From NCBI GenBank assembly GCA_902783925.1, contig CACZSV010000142.1, positions 1 through 15,749 of the forward strand: DNA of 15,749 nt, read 5' to 3'. Below are positions 14,134 through 15,749 of the stretch, one piece after another. This DNA comes from an uncultured Coriobacteriaceae bacterium (lineage in GTDB: Bacteria > Actinomycetota > Coriobacteriia > Coriobacteriales > QAMH01). The position numbers and the translations under genes were made by a program. The notes under the pieces are model-generated. The model was not told the DNA's origin. It worked only from the letters and a program-made list of their open reading frames with translations, and ran no database searches. Each line of letters opens with the position of its first letter. Position 1 is the stretch's first letter.

Positions 14134-15749
14134 ATGAAAAAGCACCAGGCAAACACATCACGTACAACCGAAGCAGTTCTGACTATATCCATAGTCGTCT
14201 TACTGTCTTCGCTGTTCTTCCTTCCAAGTTTTGCAAGCAGAACCGCACTCGCACAGAGCACGGGGACCCTGCTGGTTTCAATCTCGAGTGCTCTTCCGGC
14301 GATAACAAGCCAGAATGCCTCGTACTCACTCGAGGAAGCTCAGTTCGCCATTTTTTCAGACGAGGCATGCACGCAGTTCGAGTCAAGCACGCAAACAGAT
14401 GCCTTAGGACATGCGGTATCCGAACCATTGCCCGCAGGAACCTATTATGTCCGCCAGACGCATGCATCAACGGGCTTTTCCGCAAGCGACGAAACCCTTG
14501 TCGCCATTGTCGAAGAAGGTGCGCAAGCCGAAGTTCGCTATTCGCTTCAACCACGCTACGCTCAGCCGGACCTGCTCGCATACGAGACAAATGCGGAAAC
14601 CGGTGCACCGTCGCCTGTCGCCGGGTCTTCATTGGGCAAGGCGCGCTTCACCATCTCGTATTATGACAAAGCAACAGACAGCGCCACGCTGAACGGCGCT
14701 GTTCGCAGCTGGACCTTCGAATCCGACGACGCGGGAGAAATTCACCTGAGCGATGAATACCGCCGTGCGGGAGCACCTCTTTTTTGCGATGCGAGCAATA
14801 AGCCCGTGCTTCCATGCGGTCGCTATCTCATGAACGTAGATACACTCCCGAACGGTTATCTCTGCGAAGACACCCCCATTCAATTCGATGTGAGCGCCGG
14901 CGCGACAGATGGCGAAATGCTGGATATCGAATTTGACCCGATAGAGGCGAAAATGCAGATTGCACGCGGCGATGTCACGTTTCACAAGGTCGACGACAAT
15001 CAGAGCGCAATGGCGAATATCCCCTTCCTGCTTTCGTATGCAAACGGAGAAAACGAGAATGAGAAAGAAAGCCATGTCGTCATAACAGACGCAGAAGGTA
15101 ATTTCTCGTCCGAATCCACTCGCATCGCGCACACGCAAGACACGAATGCAAACGACGCTGCCGTGAACATCAACCCCGATGGCAGCTTCGCAGTCGACGA
15201 AAGCAGGCTCTCCCCCGATTCCGGTATTTGGTTTTCATCTGATCACGCCGGCAACAGCGCGGCTCCAGACGATTCCCGCTGCGCTCTTCCCTACGGCTCA
15301 TACACCTTGCAGGAGCTGCCATGCTCCGCTAATGCGAACAAGAATCTTTCTACCGTAAACTTCTCGATCTACAGAGACGGCTTTGCCGTCAAGCTCGATA
15401 CGATTGTCAACACGACGCCCGCACTCAGCGGTACGGTTAACGATTGCCTCGATGGCGACAAGTTGCTTCGACCCAGCCCCGACGCGCTCGTTGCCGACAC
15501 CGTTTCGTATCGAAATCTCGTCCCAGGGCAGGCATACATGCTCTCAAGCTCCATCGTATGCAAAGATACTGGCGAATATATTACGCGTGCGGATTCGGAA
15601 AAGCTGGTCGTGCAAACGCCGATTGTTCCTGAGCAGACAGACGGGCACGTACATGTCGAGCTCTCGTTCAATGCAAGCGATCTCGCAGGCCGCGAATTGA
15701 CGGTACAGGAGGAGCTCCGTTCGGAAACTGGCATGATTATCGATGCGCC
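14134..15749 (+). CDS. Secreted multi-domain SpaA/VaFE-like surface protein (3'-partial)
   Basis: An open frame of 538 codons runs off the right edge. ATG 14134 is preceded by GGAGG at 4 bases. The N-terminus is a signal peptide: basic MKKHQANTSRTTE, a hydrophobic core about 15-35, and a likely cleavage near ALAQS. Several beta-rich repeats of the SpaA prealbumin type follow, each with AxFxI-like strands and a closing LPxGxY motif: about 45-145 (PLPAGTYYVRQT), 147-269 (LPCGRYLMNVDTLPNGY) and 276-428 (LPYGSYTLQELP). From about 429 the layout resembles a VaFE/T-Q ester-bond repeat (VADTVSYRNLVPGQAYML, then VHVELSFNASDLAGRELTV), though the name-giving VaFE reads VQEE. Such proteins are pilin-like adhesins, often sortase-anchored; any LPxTG signal would lie beyond the window. 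The specific ligand is unknown. Confidence 0.8.
   Translation, partial: MKKHQANTSRTTEAVLTISIVVLLSSLFFLPSFASRTALAQSTGTLLVSISSALPAITSQNASYSLEEAQFAIFSDEACTQFESSTQTDALGHAVSEPLPAGTYYVRQTHASTGFSASDETLVAIVEEGAQAEVRYSLQPRYAQPDLLAYETNAETGAPSPVAGSSLGKARFTISYYDKATDSATLNGAVRSWTFESDDAGEIHLSDEYRRAGAPLFCDASNKPVLPCGRYLMNVDTLPNGYLCEDTPIQFDVSAGATDGEMLDIEFDPIEAKMQIARGDVTFHKVDDNQSAMANIPFLLSYANGENENEKESHVVITDAEGNFSSESTRIAHTQDTNANDAAVNINPDGSFAVDESRLSPDSGIWFSSDHAGNSAAPDDSRCALPYGSYTLQELPCSANANKNLSTVNFSIYRDGFAVKLDTIVNTTPALSGTVNDCLDGDKLLRPSPDALVADTVSYRNLVPGQAYMLSSSIVCKDTGEYITRADSEKLVVQTPIVPEQTDGHVHVELSFNASDLAGRELTVQEELRSETGMIIDA

Overview
The window is a dense bacterial chromosomal segment, moderately GC-rich, made of core information-processing and export genes plus one surface protein cut by the right edge. 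Gene content points to a Gram-positive actinobacterium, most likely class Coriobacteriia (Eggerthellales): actinobacterial-style MetK, PriA, RuvC and SecDF proteins, a Gram-positive type LexA box, and a RecJ that carries HIRAN and helicase modules. This placement comes from family resemblance, not from a search.

Minus-strand block, 11370 down to 1. In transcription order it holds metK (SAM synthetase), priA (restart helicase, interrupted by one in-frame TGA), a small ArsC/Spx-family protein behind a possible structured leader, rplS (ribosomal protein L19), rnhB (RNase HII), secD and secF (Sec translocon motor), and recJ. The recJ gene is fused to a HIRAN domain and the start of a RecQ-like helicase and runs off the left edge. 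A hairpin at 2758-2784 separates secDF from recJ.

Plus-strand block, 11582 to 15749. The operon ruvC-ruvA-ruvB (Holliday-junction processing) is transcribed divergently from metK. A near-consensus LexA/SOS box sits directly against the best -10 box in the metK/ruvC intergenic region. After ruvB comes a 279-base gap rich in TCCGAT repeats. It is followed by a secreted, multi-domain SpaA/VaFE-like surface protein that is open at the right edge.

The genes share a repair and replication-fork theme: RecJ-helicase for end resection, RNase HII for ribonucleotide removal, PriA for restart, and RuvABC for Holliday junctions. SecDF and the surface protein belong to export. The most unusual items are the RecJ-HIRAN-helicase fusion, the in-frame TGA in priA, the SOS box on ruvCAB, the nested-stem leader before the ArsC-like gene, the long charged N-terminus of SecD, and the repeat cluster before the surface protein. 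No rRNA, tRNA, insertion sequence or CRISPR array was found.
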